A stretch of 64,000 nucleotides of DNA from Acanthosepion pharaonis. Lineage: Eukaryota > Mollusca > Cephalopoda > Sepiida > Sepiidae. Shown in pieces: positions 9,857 through 19,959 of the stretch. The stretch covers positions 1,822,501 to 1,886,500 of the forward strand of contig CAHIKZ030005498.1 of NCBI GenBank assembly GCA_903632075.3. Direction: 5' to 3'. A program made the translations under genes and the position numbers. The number at the start of each line of letters is the position of its first letter. Position 1 is the first letter of the stretch. Under the pieces are notes generated by a model that saw nothing but the letters and a program-made list of their open reading frames with translations, made no database searches and was not told the DNA's origin.

Positions 9857-10126
9857 GAAAAATATACGGAAAAAACAAACAAACAAAAATTCTAATATGC
9901 AATTATGCTGTTTTAAATTTAATATAATGTCAACGTCGGATGCTTCGGTCTAGTAGACCATCTTCAGGACATATTCATAAAACATAATTAACATTAGACT
10001 ATATTTAATTCAACATGAAAAGACGATAGACATAAGAGTAAGTCTAATCAAAACAGATAACTGAAATTTTTCAAGATCAGCGTTCCGTTTCCGTTTTATG
10101 AATATATCATGTATATTTTTCTTCAT
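9852..10126 (-). mobile_element. small inverted-end element, family HH-B copy 1, with decayed hammerhead
   Basis: Ends are perfect inverted repeats: ATGAAGAAAAATATAC at 9852-9867 and its complement at 10111-10126. Inside, on the minus strand at about 9979-9930, are CTGAAGA, T, GGTCTACTAGACC and GAAG, then CATCCGACGTTGACAT. Compared with the 22.2-kb copy, GAAAC has become GAAGC and one helix III pair is lost. About 80 percent similar to 22.14-22.33 kb over its length by eye. No coding capacity. Confidence 0.6.
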
Positions 10127-10129
10127 ACT

Positions 10130-10156
10130 GTCGGATCTATATCCATATATTTCCTT

Positions 10157-10188
<32 letters not shown>

Positions 10189-10200
10189 CCAATTTCCTTT
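10130..10200. repeat. (CA)n-(TA)n flank shared with 22.6 kb
   Basis: CTGTCGGATCTATATCCATA and a CA/TA repeat also follow the second HH-B copy at 22.57-22.69 kb, so the repeat family extends past the inverted ends. Confidence 0.6.
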
Positions 10201-10239
10201 CGAGTCTTTTACGTTTTGTTATTGTTCCCACCATTTTTG

Positions 10240-10850
10240 TTATTAAATATTCCAGATTCTGATAAAAGATCTTCCAAGATTGGTGAAACGTTTACTCTGG
10301 ATGATCCAGCGATTAAAGCACTTCCTATGCATTTTCGTCTTCATAATTTGCTTTCACTTTAATTAGATGGCATTTAAAAGATCAAAATTGTTTTACTATG
10401 AGCAACTAATACGTTTATGTTGTTTTGTAAACGATCTCTTTTGTGTTAATATAATCTTCTCTAACTGGTGTTATTAAACGCAATGTTTATCGAAAATGGC
10501 GACTTACTTGATATAATTTGAGATTTTGAAATAAAAAAAACTCAATATTTATCAGACACACTTTCGTTAATTAACTAGCATTGCCAAGTTCGTTTTTCTT
10601 GATTTTCAAATCAATTCTGTTGACTCCTAACTTGTAGACGCCTAATCTAACTCGTAGCATTACCAACGCGATTGCATTATGTAAATAATTGTCCTATTCT
10701 GCGATTAATGCTTGTATCAATGACCGACTGCTGATGATGCCTGTTTACAAATTTTCAATGCATTCGTTGGTTGGTTAGCGGCTTATCGACCTCTCTGGAT
10801 TTAATGCTGGAATCTAAATATTTGGAATGCAATTCTATGCCTTCATTTAC
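10240..10850. other. AT-rich, unassigned
   Basis: No gene or recognised repeat. Confidence 0.4.
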
Positions 10851-10859
10851 ATATAAAAC

Positions 10860-11263
10860 GTATAATTGGTCATTTTCCTATAAATACGTATTATTGGTAA
10901 CTTGATTTAAAAAATGTATTAGTAACTTTACAATAAATATGTATTGTCGGTAATTTTATTTTTTTTTTATAAAAAATGTATTGGTTATTTTAATGTAAAT
11001 ATTTATTGTTGGTAATTTTTTATAAAAATAATTATTGGTAATTTTAATATATATTGTTGGTAATTTTTTATAAAAAATTTATTTGTAATTTTAATATAAA
11101 TATTTATTGTTGGTAACTTTATTTTTTTTATAAAAAAACTATTGTTTTTAATTTTATTTTTTTAATAAAAAATGTACTGGTAATTTTAATATATGTATTC
11201 TTGGCAATTTTTTTAATATAAATGTATTGCTGGTATTTTTACTATAAAAATGTATTTTTATAC
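10860..11263. repeat. degenerate minisatellite, GGTAATTTT..TATAAAAATGTATT units
   Basis: About ten diverged units of 35-42 bp containing (A/G)TTGGTAATTTT and TATAAAAA. The same unit type recurs at 32.39-32.50, 38.58-38.97, 40.06-40.40 and 40.62-40.87 kb, always near the GGGTCC/TAGGGTCCCAGCTATG dispersed repeat, so it is the variable part of that family. Confidence 0.75.
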
Positions 11264-11530
11264 TGTTATAGTGGAACACATTCTATAGTTAATAGACTCT
11301 CCCACCTATAATAAGTAGGAGTAGTAAGAGTAACGAGGGAGTCGCTCAGTCAGTTGGTCAGTCAGTCGATGTCGGACGACAGTTAGTCGAATACGAAAGT
11401 ATCAGCGACCACAACTAGATTACTGCGTCATTACCTATTATATCAAGTTTCTAACGTTTTGTACGTCGAACCTATTTTAGGACCGACTTAGTACAAATAC
11501 AAGCCTCCACTATGAAATCACTCTATAACA
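11264..11530 (+). mobile_element. solo LTR candidate, 267 bp
   Basis: Begins TGTTATAGTGGAACAC and ends CACTCTATAACA, giving TG..CA with an 8-bp terminal inverted repeat TGTTATAG/CTATAACA. Flanks TATAC (11259-11263) and TGTAC (11531-11535) match at 4 of 5 bases, a possible target duplication. CACCTATAATAAGTAGGAG could hold a TATA box. A diverged, right-truncated minus copy lies at 53.95-54.18 kb, which confirms a dispersed element. No gag-pol is nearby. Confidence 0.65.
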
Positions 11531-11584
11531 TGTACTTTAATAGTTATTTTGGATATATTTTTTTTCGGGGGTTGGGGACGATTC

Positions 11585-11740
11585 ACTAATTTGCCATACC
11601 TGAGACCCTAAAAAGTGCCACGACCGCGGGTCAGTATTGGCCTCGGAACAGCAGCAATTAAGAGATGTTTCCACTCTCCTCAAAACCACCAATATCACGA
11701 CCAGAGGCCTTGCTGCCGGATGTAGTTTATCGTCATACCT
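11585..11740 (+). repeat. dispersed repeat family P (5S-like words absent), copy 1
   Basis: Words GGAACAGCAGCAATTAAGAG, CTCAAAACC and GCTGCCGGATGTAGTTTATC are shared with copies at 32.2, 39.05 and 40.42 kb. Non-coding by eye. Confidence 0.6.
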
Positions 11741-12175
11741 AAGACGAATTTCTTTCGAAAGAAAAGTAAGCCGAAAGCGCTTAGAAGCCATTGGACAATT
11801 CATGTTCAAATTCCCTCTGGAAACCAGAGAGACATTCCGAAACGTAGAAAAAAAAGGAAAATCTTTAAGAAATACATATGACCACTGTAGTCCTGATGCG
11901 CGCTGTTACGTCCACAGGTTTGGGTCATCCTCATTCCCTTTTTTTTTTTTTTCTATTCGTAAGAAAAATGTTTGACGCAGAGAGCTTCTACCTAATAACC
12001 TTAGGAACAGGCTCCCGCGTAGATGGTTTCCCGAACTATACAATCTTAGCCTTAAGTCTAGATTCAATCTTTAACTATCCTCCATATCTGCTGGTCTTGC
12101 TTCCACCTTTTGCGTTCCGATCACACGCCACATTCAGTATATATCTTCTTTGAGTGGCTCTTGAGACTTGTATTT
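11740..12175 (+). pseudogene. probable LINE ORF2 tail and 3' end
   Basis: Shifted-frame remnants around 11980-12150 read like a LINE C-terminus: a LGTGSRVDGFPNYTI segment in the place of the usual R.WN.LP motif, then PPYLLVLLPPFAFRSHATF. It is followed by TGAGTGGCTCTTGAGACTTG. The match is weak and only part of the frame is open. Confidence 0.35.
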
Positions 12176-12194
12176 GGTTAACTTGGGAAAAAAA

Positions 12195-12292
12195 AAGTTA
12201 ACAGTGTGCCTTGCGTAAAGGTCGAACTCAAAACAGTATTTGTGTGTCTTATTTGCGAATCATTACTCCACGGTTGATCACCGAATATTATT
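12195..12292 (-). mobile_element. tRNA-like SINE fragment
   Basis: On the minus strand, CCGTGGAGTAATGATTCGC (A-box-like) and GAGTTCGACC (B-box-like) are about 35 bp apart. Body not recognised. Confidence 0.5.
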
Positions 12293-12344
12293 TTTCCACA
12301 TACAAGTCAATCCATTTTTCATAAGAACTTTTGGCTGCTATTTT

Positions 12345-12650
12345 GGCCTTGTAACAAAAATTTTCCCCTTTCTTCATATTTTGCTTAGCTTTGAGAAAGC
12401 GTCTTTCTCTATTCCAGTGCGCTTTTGTGTTTCACATTTTCCGACATCAGTTAAAACACCTCCCAGATAACTAAACTTTTACTTGTTTGATTTCGGACTT
12501 TTCCAATTCGTAGTTTATATTTTGGGATATTTCTGTTGCTGACAGCCATATATTATGTCTTACTATCACAAACGGCCCTTCTCGCTTTCCTTTAATACTT
12601 TGTCTAGGAAGTCCTATACATTTCTTTCTGTGTCTGACATCAACATTACC
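12345..12650 (-). pseudogene. RTE-type LINE ORF2 fragment
   Basis: Minus-strand frames give LSGRCFN/LGGVLTDVGKCE-like and then FSKLSKI-like segments, corresponding to the YLGSVLTEDGKCD...AFQKLSKV block seen at 5.4 and 43.5 kb. Upstream on that strand (12.5-12.65 kb) is a decayed region preceding this block. Several frameshifts. Confidence 0.55.
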
Positions 12651-12771
12651 TGTCTTTCTTTTTTATTTGTTTGAACCTATTTTCATGTTTCTTGTCTAAA
12701 TTTCTGGGATGAGTTTACTGACGTTATTTACATTCGGACAATTTATTTTTGTATCATTTCACCCCAAGCAA

Positions 12772-13845
12772 GGCAATAAAATCGCGAAGACCCAAGAGGG
12801 TTACTGAGTGTGAAAGAAAAAGAAGACATTAGTAAGGAGCGAGAACAATAAAAGAAGAGGAATCAAGATGACAGTAGATAACGATTGACATTGCATTTAA
12901 ATCTTTGAATATTAAAGTTGACTAATAAAGCCACTAAGACAGAAGGGGTTACTAAGAAAAAGAAAACATTATTAAGGAGCGAGAAGAATAAAAGAAGAGG
13001 AATCAAGAAGACAGTAGATAACGATTGACATTGCATTTAAATCTTTGAATATTAAAGTTGACTAAATAAAGCCACTAAGACAGAAGGGGTTACTAAGAAT
13101 AAGAAAACATTATTAAGGAGCGAGAAGAATAAAAGAAGAGGAATCAAGAAGACAGTAGATAACGATTGAAGCATTTAAATCTTTGAATATTAAAGTTGAC
13201 TAATTACTAAGACAGAAGGGGTTACTAAGAATAAGAAAAGAAAACAAAGTAAGGAGCGAGAAGAATAAAAGAAGAGGAATCAAGAAGACAGTAGATAACG
13301 ATTGACATTGCATTTAAATCTTTGAATATTAAAGTTGACTAATAAAGCCACTAAGACAGAAGGGGTTAAGAAAAGAAAACATTAAGAATGAGCGAGAAGA
13401 ATAAAAGAAGAGGAAAACATTAGATAACGATTGACATTGCATTTAAATCTTTGAAATTAAAGTTGAATAAAGCTTACTAAGACAGAAGGGGTTACTAAGA
13501 ATAAGAAAAAGAAAACATTAGTAAGGAGCGAGAAGAATAAAAGAAGAGGAATCAAGAAGACAGTAGATAACGATTGACATTGCATTTAAATCTTTGAATA
13601 TTAAAGTTGACTAATAAAGCCACTAAGACAGAAGGGGTTACTAAGAATAAGAAAAAGAAAACATTAGTAAGGAGCGAGAAGAATAAAAGAAGACGAATCA
13701 AGATGACAGTAGATAACGATTGACATTGCATTTAAATATTTGAATATTAATGTTGACTAATGAATCCATTAAGACTGAAGGAGTTACTAAGAATATGAAA
13801 AAGAAAACATTAGTAAAGAGCGAGAACAATAAAAGAGGAATGGCG
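12772..13845. repeat. tandem array, about 127-146-bp units, seven copies
   Basis: The word GATTGACATTGCATTTAAAT (or a variant) recurs at about 12883, 13023, 13164, 13300, 13429, 13572 and 13718. Each unit also has AAGACAGAAGGGGTTACTAAG and GGAGCGAGAAGAATAAAAGA. Internal indels of up to 20 bp distinguish units 3 to 5. Single diverged units of this sequence occur elsewhere (330, 4.1 and 32.05 kb), so the array was amplified from a dispersed repeat. An open frame leaving the right edge (13750-14124) is incidental. Confidence 0.9.
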
Positions 13846-14185
13846 TGTATTGGCCAACCTATACCTGGTGCAGCTAACCTCTCTAATGCTCAGACCACAG
13901 CGTATGGCCTCGAACTTGAAGGCTTAGCTTGGTCCCGGGCAAAGTTTGAACTGAATAAACAAGTAAAGGGAATAGGTCATTGTTGCTGTTGTTTTTGTAT
14001 CAAGTGTTTTTCTTTTTACAAGGTAGAATTGCTAACACCCAATCTACCCGATTTTGAATACAAAGTTGTCGTTTTTCTTTTAGAATGGTTGTCAGCCTAC
14101 TTTAGAGAGTCCAGACTGTCCTGATATTTAACCCATAACCGTGGAGAAAAAAGATGGATCCATTGCTTTTGCAAGTTTGTGTGAA
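13846..14185. other. unassigned
   Basis: Moderately complex sequence with no recognised domain. Confidence 0.4.
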
Positions 14186-14189
14186 AATG

Positions 14190-14270
14190 GACGCAAAGAA
14201 TGCAACCGGGATTTGAACTTGACACGTCGGTACCACTTTCAGCCGAATAACCGAATTTACATTGCAAAAC
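14190..14270 (-). mobile_element. tRNA-derived SINE fragment
   Basis: Minus strand CGGTTATTCGGCTGAAAGTG (A-box region) is followed by AAGTTCAAATCCCGGTTGCA, a good B box. The spacing suits a tRNA head but the acceptor stem is not paired. Confidence 0.6.
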
Positions 14271-14424
14271 TTGAGATTAATTTCTGTCCGCCACGTGTTC
14301 TCCTTTTCACACTCCCTTTTGTTGCCGCTTTTCCTCTCATTAACTTTTCATAATTTTCTGTGCCATCGTCTTGTTGCTCCTATCATCCTACGCCGCCATC
14401 TTTCAGCCTCTTCTGACTTCCCCT

Positions 14425-14841
14425 CGGCTTCTCTCTCTCATCTCTCTCTTCTCTATCTCTCTCTCACATTCTCTCTCTTCTCTATCTCTCTCTCACATTC
14501 TCTCTCTTCTCTATCTCTCTCTCACATTCTCTCTCTTCTCTATCTCTCTCTCTCATTCTCTCTCTTCTCTATCTCTCTCTCTCATTCTCTCTCTTCTCTA
14601 TCTCTCTCTTTATCTCTCTTCTCTCTCTCTTTATCTCTCTTCTCTATCTCTCTCTTTATCTCTCTTCTCTATCTCTCTCTTTATCTCTCTTCTCTATCTC
14701 TCTCTTTATCTCTCTTCTCTATCTCTCTCTATCTCTCTCTTCTCTCTCTTTCTCTCTTCTCTCTCTCTTCTCTATCTATCTCTCTCTCTTTTCTCTTTAT
14801 CTATCTCTCTCTCTATCTCTCTCTTTATCTCTCTCTCTCTA

Positions 14842-14896
<55 letters not shown>

Positions 14897-15170
14897 TTCT
14901 CTATCTATCTCTCTTCTCTCTCTCTCTCTCTCTCTCTCTTCTCATTCTCTCTCTCTTCTCATTCTCTCTCTCTTCTCATTCTCTCTCTCTTCTCATTCTC
15001 TCTCTTCTCTTCTATTCTGTCATTCTCTCTCTTCTCTCTCATATTCTCTCTATTCTCTCTCTCTTCTCTCATATTCTGTCTCTCTCTTCTCTCATATTCT
15101 GTCTCTCTCTTCTCTCATATTCTGTCTCTCTTATCTCTCTCTCTCTCTTATCTCTCTCATATATATATTC
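14425..15170. repeat. 0.75-kb (CT)n-rich polypyrimidine tract
   Basis: Nearly pure pyrimidine on the plus strand: CTCTCTTCTCTAT and CTCTCACATT blocks with sub-repeats of about 30 bp. The long open frames across it (all S, L, F, I, Y) are compositional, not genes. Mirror-symmetric CT blocks can form intramolecular triplex DNA. Confidence 0.95.
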
Positions 15171-15749
15171 CTGTCTGGCTTCCTTTCCGTCCTTCGGTCG
15201 TTTACTGTACCACTCTTTATTCCTTCTTTCATTGGCCATGACTTCCTTCTTTATACTTGTGCCCCTGCCACTCATTCCCCACTTTCTCTATTCTTCCCTT
15301 TCAGTTACGTCTCCCTTTCCGAATTTCATACCCCACGCTCTACATTTTAAGCAATACTACTGGCTTGCCTCTCCGTATCTTCTCACCTATCGTCTACCTC
15401 CCGATCCGCTCTCCCTTCTTCCAATCTTTCAACCGTCGTCATTCCATATTACAGTCTTGGCTGCCAGCACCAACTCGCCATATTTTCCCGCGCTATCACG
15501 GATCACATGACGTCGCTTGACACAACCGACAAATCATGGCGTAGCGATGCCATCTGATGCTGACAGCTACGCGCGTTTCTTTCAACCTCGCATCTTAGCC
15601 TTTGTTAATTATGAGCAAGCCAGCAAATGTATGGGGACGAAAAGGGAAATACCGTGATTTGGAAATTTAGTTTGAGTTTGGGGGAGAAAGAAATTAAACA
15701 AGATGTTTCCACAAAATGGCGGATATCTAACATAGGTGTAGATTTAACA

Positions 15750-15962
15750 ACAGGAAAAAAAAAGGCAGATTTACATATCTATAAGTCTACGATTTGTCCA
15801 CGCTTTGAATATTGTTGCCATATATGGTTCGCTGCTCCTGTTGTATATTCAGAAGGGTTCAGTTCGTCATTCCAACCACCTGAAGAAGGCTGGAGCGTAC
15901 AACGGCCGAAACGTTGTAAGAAATATGGTGACAAAGATTAGGACAATAGTCTGAACAATGTA
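15750..15962 (+). pseudogene. LINE RT fragment joined to hammerhead-like repeat family J
   Basis: An open frame contains LHIYKSTICPRFEYCCHIW and FAAPVVY, the block just C-terminal to the RT catalytic core in CR1/Jockey-type LINEs (compare 26.37-26.46 kb). It then passes into family J: CTGAAGA at 15880, A, GGCTG..CGGCC hairpin, GAAACGTTGTAAG, and ATGGTGACAAAGATTAGGAC. Family J recurs at 33.96, 42.7-43.0, 50.9 and 51.2-52.1 kb. The frame reads through the junction only by chance. Confidence 0.7.
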
Positions 15963-15963
15963 A

Positions 15964-15965
<2 letters not shown>

Positions 15966-16003
<38 letters not shown>
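15966..16003. repeat. (TA)n microsatellite
   Basis: Forms the 3' tail of the family J copy and the left border of the MITE. Confidence 0.95.
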
Positions 16004-16006
<3 letters not shown>

Positions 16007-16007
<1 letters not shown>

Positions 16008-16146
16008 CAGTGTAACCCGGGTATAAGAAAGTTGTTGGGACCGGAGAAGAAGTCTCTTATATCCGGGTTTGGTCTATTTTATATACATTAACACAGGCTC
16101 TAATTTGGGACCAGAGAAAATCTCTCTTATATCCGGGTTACACACT
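16007..16146. mobile_element. pogo/Tigger-like MITE, about 138 bp
   Basis: Left end CAGTGTAACCCGGGTATAAG and right end CTTATATCCGGGTTACAC are imperfect inverted repeats. TA precedes the left CAGT. An internal copy of the right-end word (CTCTTATATCCGGGTT at about 16054) suggests an internal duplication. CAGTGTAACC-type ends are typical of pogo-group elements. No transposase. Confidence 0.6.
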
Positions 16147-16159
16147 CTCTCTATCTATC

Positions 16160-16161
<2 letters not shown>

Positions 16162-16192
<31 letters not shown>
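16162..16192. repeat. (CTAT)n then (TA)n microsatellite
   Basis: Simple repeat. Confidence 0.9.
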
Positions 16193-16194
16193 AT

Positions 16195-16340
16195 TTTTTG
16201 TTTAAAAATATGGTTCCTTCGCTACATAAGAGTTCTCATGTTTCAAAAACGAGAGCCGAAACCATCGAAATAATTATTAAACTTAAGTTGAATTGAGGTG
16301 TTTCGTCTCGTTTCATCTTCAAGCGAAATTTTAGGAATAA
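16195..16340 (+). repeat. repeat related to the foldback at 45 kb
   Basis: CTTCGCTACATAAGAGTTCT, CATGTTTCAAAAAC and TTTCATCTTCAAGCGAA match, in inverted order, the words around 45.0-45.13 kb. The minus strand reads CGCTTGAAGATGAAACG..ACGAAACACC, another TGAAGATG...CGAAAC arrangement. Confidence 0.5.
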
Positions 16341-16344
16341 GCTA

Positions 16345-16615
16345 TCTTTTGGTTTATGTGTGTTTTTAGGCATGGTCCGTTATAACATTCGTTATTGTGG
16401 GAATGGCTAGGCCAGTTTTCTTCGTTAAGTGGTCAGAGAGTTAATTCTTATCTATAGATTCATCATCTTCTGAGAGGTTTTGCTCAGGTTGGGTAGGGTA
16501 TCTATTTCAAGGCTCATGTTGGCGGTCATCCTCTAGTTAGTTCCCAGTGAGGGATATTTTTATGGCGCGCCTATAAGTTATGTGTCGGGAGGATTTACAA
16601 AGCCCAACAATTATT
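16345..16615. other. unassigned
   Basis: No gene or recognised repeat. Confidence 0.4.
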
Positions 16616-16619
16616 TTAA

Positions 16620-16744
16620 GACATCTTTATGTTTATCATTCTTTTTATAGATACAAATGTTTAAGTAAATGCTCTGTTTATAATAAAACAGAGCATTTAC
16701 TTAAATATTTGTACCTATAAAAAGAATGTTAAACATAAAAATGT

Positions 16745-16745
<1 letters not shown>
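16620..16745. repeat. long palindrome, about 60-bp arms
   Basis: Left arm 16620-16679 and right arm 16685-16745 are about 93 percent complementary with a five-base loop. Key words are TTTAAGTAAATGCTCTGTTT and its complement. A single-arm copy lies at 17.14-17.21 kb. Confidence 0.9.
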
Positions 16746-16781
<36 letters not shown>

Positions 16782-17099
16782 CTTGTTAAAATAGGAGCAT
16801 TTACTTACTATAAAATAATGTCCGTTTTGTGAATATTTGTATTATTTTTCAGCCTGCTACACAATTTCGTGGATCATGTCCACTCCTCAAAGGTTAAAAT
16901 TTTTTTTAAATATCCGTTTTTAAATATATTTGCATATTCTATTTCATTTTTATTGTGAATGACGCTCGCATATCTATTATTCCGTTCAAAAGTCTGTTTT
17001 CATTATGCAACAGACGCGTGCATATTCAGACCATCCCGCGTGCTGGCAAACGCATCATTTCCAATGTAACTGTTTTTCCATTCTATATTTATCATGGTT

Positions 17100-17104
17100 T
17101 ATTT

Positions 17105-17136
<32 letters not shown>

Positions 17137-17215
17137 TAAAGACATTTTTTATGTTTAACGTTGTTATTTTATAGATACAAGTATTTAAGCAAATGCTCTG
17201 TTTATGATAAACAGT
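17100..17215 (+). repeat. (TA)n plus single arm of the 16.6-kb palindrome
   Basis: (TA)n at 17115-17136, then GACATTTTTTATGTTTAACG, ATAGATACAAGTATTTAAGC and AAATGCTCTGTTTATGATAA, matching the 16.6-kb left arm. Confidence 0.75.
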
Positions 17216-17249
17216 ATTAAATAACATTTACCGGCCTGAATGTCCGAGA

Positions 17250-17312
17250 AATTTTCATAGAAAATATTCGTTCTTTGACAGGATTCGAACCTTGTCCATT
17301 TCTTATATATTT
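17250..17312 (-). mobile_element. possible tRNA-like fragment
   Basis: Minus strand AAGGTTCGAATCCTGTCAA is an excellent B box, but no A box or body was identified. Confidence 0.35.
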
Positions 17313-17515
17313 TAAAATTTTATATTACTAGGATAATATACCAACGTATTTATTACCTTTTATTTGTTATATATATATATATATAAATTTTCAGGAACCA
17401 ATAAAACTGTCAAAGTGACTAAGGGAATTCAGGGCAGCATGCATAAATCCAGCTCTCAGATAACATCTTAAGAGACTGTTTGACCAACAAACACAAGAAC
17501 TGACCAAAATTCATG

Positions 17516-17563
<48 letters not shown>
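17516..17563. repeat. (TA)n microsatellite
   Basis: About 46 bp. Confidence 0.95.
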
Positions 17564-17567
<4 letters not shown>

Positions 17568-17649
17568 AATAAAAACTGAAAACTACAGATAAATTACATT
17601 TTCTCCATCAAGTCATTTATTTCCGTAGTTCACTCCTAGTAACAAGCAG

Positions 17650-17705
17650 ATTCTTTTTTTATCCTGATGATGGCCATGTCGAGGAACTAGTCGAGGAATC
17701 TACCT
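17650..17705 (+). repeat. decayed CTGATGATGGCC motif
   Basis: CTGATGATGGCCATGTCGAG is present, but the second strand of the stem and GAAA are replaced by AGTCGAGGAA. Likely a relic of the same class of motif as at 1168 and 22873. Confidence 0.3.
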
Positions 17706-17777
17706 GAAATAATAAAAACATAAATATACAACCCAGTGTGTCTGAAGATTTTAATTTTTTAATATTTTTATTGTTCA

Positions 17778-17778
<1 letters not shown>

Positions 17779-17831
<53 letters not shown>
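17779..17831. repeat. (CA)n-(TA)n microsatellite
   Basis: Simple repeat. Confidence 0.95.
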
Positions 17832-18370
17832 CGAGAGACCTGTGCCTCTTGGTCTGTGTTTTTTTTTTTTAGTCCTAATTATATTAAGATATGTCATAGA
17901 AATGTGTTGTCCTAGATTATTGATTTACTATTGCGTTAGCATAGGTGCGTGTCGTAAGTGCTGAGTTACATAGAAAATCGTATTACCACGCGTCTTAGTA
18001 ACGAAACTCGGCCAGTCAGGTCACTAGCGGTTATGGCTCTCTGCAGCGTCCACTTAATTCTATTTTTCAGTAATATTAGCTTTTCTCGCCTCCATTCATT
18101 TATGCAAACTCGTTAAGTGGGCCACATCCGGTTTTCCCCGTTCTCTTGCATCCACCATTTCCTGTTAGCGTTTAACTCTCTACGTCTTCTTTCCTCATTA
18201 TGAGTCCCATAAATGTCACCTTTCTGATTGTTAACTGCCTTTTCCTTGTAGTTATTCTCTTATTCTCTTCAAAATTTCCTCATTATTCGGATATTCTGTC
18301 TATAGTATTTACAGGTGTAGTAAACACACTTCTTTTCCATAAAATCTCTTTTTCATCTTTGAGGAGCTTC
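17832..18370. other. unassigned
   Basis: A T run at 17861-17871, otherwise complex sequence with no recognised gene. Confidence 0.4.
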
Positions 18371-18374
18371 CCCA

Positions 18375-18602
18375 TCCAATACAGAGCCCTGTAGAGAGAG
18401 TATCCGTCCCTTTCGGCTTCGTAAATAGTATCTGCCCAGTACTGCCTCGTAGGGAGATTTTCCGTCCTGTACAGCCCTGTAGAGATTTTCGCTCTTTTCA
18501 GCCTCGTGGAGAGGGTTGTCATCCCTTTTCAGCCTCGTGGAGAGGTCGTCTACCCTTTTCACCCTAGTGGAGAGGTCGTCTACCCTTTTCACCTTTTGTA
18601 TA
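18375..18602. repeat. 30-bp degenerate minisatellite
   Basis: Unit TTTTCAGCCTCGTGGAGAGG plus TCGTCTACCC. The last three copies (18500-18600) are near-identical and four or so diverged copies precede them. Period 30 keeps minus-strand frames open, giving RVDDLSTRLK repeats; these are not considered a gene. Confidence 0.8.
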
Positions 18603-18919
18603 GTCATTGTCCTTCGCTGCCCTGTTAACCGCCCCTTACCGACATGCAGAGAGATTGCTCAACTCTAGCTGTCCGGTCAAGCGACTGTGACGTAATTCTC
18701 AGCTCAGAACTCTTCTTGTTTCTAACGACTATCTCTTTGGTTAATTTCTGAAAGCTGTCTTGTAAGCCTTTTTTAGTCTGACCCTTTGAACGTCTATACG
18801 AATTCAAGTCCACCAACAATATGCGATCGATAGCTTAAGAGACTAGAAAAATGGACAGTTCTTTGTACCGCTCAAGAAAGTACCCGTTCCATTTGCCGTG
18901 ATCTATATTTAAAAGCGAT

Positions 18920-18972
18920 CACATCAAAAACGGAATACTGATTCCAGATTTGAACCGGAGATGTTCAATTTT
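18920..18972 (-). mobile_element. possible tRNA-like SINE fragment
   Basis: Minus strand ATCTCCGGTTCAAATCTGGA is a B box. No body assigned. Confidence 0.4.
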
Positions 18973-19221
18973 TATATTCTGCCTTGACATTGAGTAAACA
19001 ATAGTGAGCAGTAGTAAAAAGAATATACCATGAATTTATTTCCAGTTGTGACAAGCCAGTGACAAGACCTTTTATGATGGTTACAGAACTGATTGAAATT
19101 GACTCCTAACTTTCGCAAGTGTATTAAATGAACATAACTAGTTTCAGCTGAGGTTTGAAGTCCTAACAATTCCATTTTTTCATTAAGAAAAACGTTACAT
19201 TCTCTCAATGTTAAGAGGAAA

Positions 19222-19320
19222 GAGTGGATTCATGCCTCTGCTAAGCGAACACAAGCAGTTGTAGGCGGAATTCGAACTGTATTTGTCTATTAGAGCCTAT
19301 TACCTCTTGCTACTGCATAT
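19222..19320 (-). mobile_element. tRNA-like SINE fragment
   Basis: Minus strand TAGCAAGAGGTAATAGGCTC (A-box-like) lies upstream of CAGTTCGAATTCCGCC (B box). Body unassigned. Confidence 0.5.
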
Positions 19321-19379
19321 TTGAAAATAGAAAACGTATTCTGCATATCATTGATATGTAGGTAGATACTCAATAGCTC

Positions 19380-19955
19380 GTGTTCGTCTGCTTAGTCTCT
19401 TTGAAGCGTTAAAAAAGACTTCTTTTTTTTTTTAAATTGCACGTTTTTGTTTATTCGCAATCCACTCCAAATTTGATTTCGTTGTTAACTGTTTCTCTGA
19501 CCTCTTGACCTCTGTAATACTGACCCCTTCTGCATATTTAATTCCCAGGGAAATTGAACATTACGAAAAGGATATCTTTGCGAAATTCTACGCTTTCTGG
19601 GACGGGCTTTGACAATATTTTCTTGGAATTTTTCTCGCGTTTCGTTTAATCTCGGAAGTCTTCGTTATTTGTTCAAAGTGAAGCTGAAAATATTATCCAC
19701 CTTCTCCTCTTTCCGCTCGACCTTGCAGCTTATCTCAAATATCCAATTGGGAGTAACCCTGATGCCATACCTAAGAATAGATTTAAAAGATTGGATTTAT
19801 ACCATGTGTAAACTATAGGCCTTGAGAGATCTCGCGTCAGCGGTGAAAGATGCTGATGAAAGATGGACAAAATGTATTCGGCCACTCAAAAGTTACGTCT
19901 TTTTACAATGGCTTTTTTTTAAATATATATTTCGGTCATACCGGAAGAAAATCGA
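19380..19955. other. unassigned
   Basis: Moderately complex sequence. An open frame at 19609-19818 (69 codons) has no recognised motif. Confidence 0.35.
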
Positions 19956-19959
19956 AGTT

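Noticed and set aside
13750..14124. 124-codon open frame
   Set aside because: Begins inside the tandem array and leaves it by chance; no motif.
14262..15510. Open frames of more than 360 codons
   Set aside because: Serine/leucine/phenylalanine only, a direct product of the CT tract; no domain and no start context.
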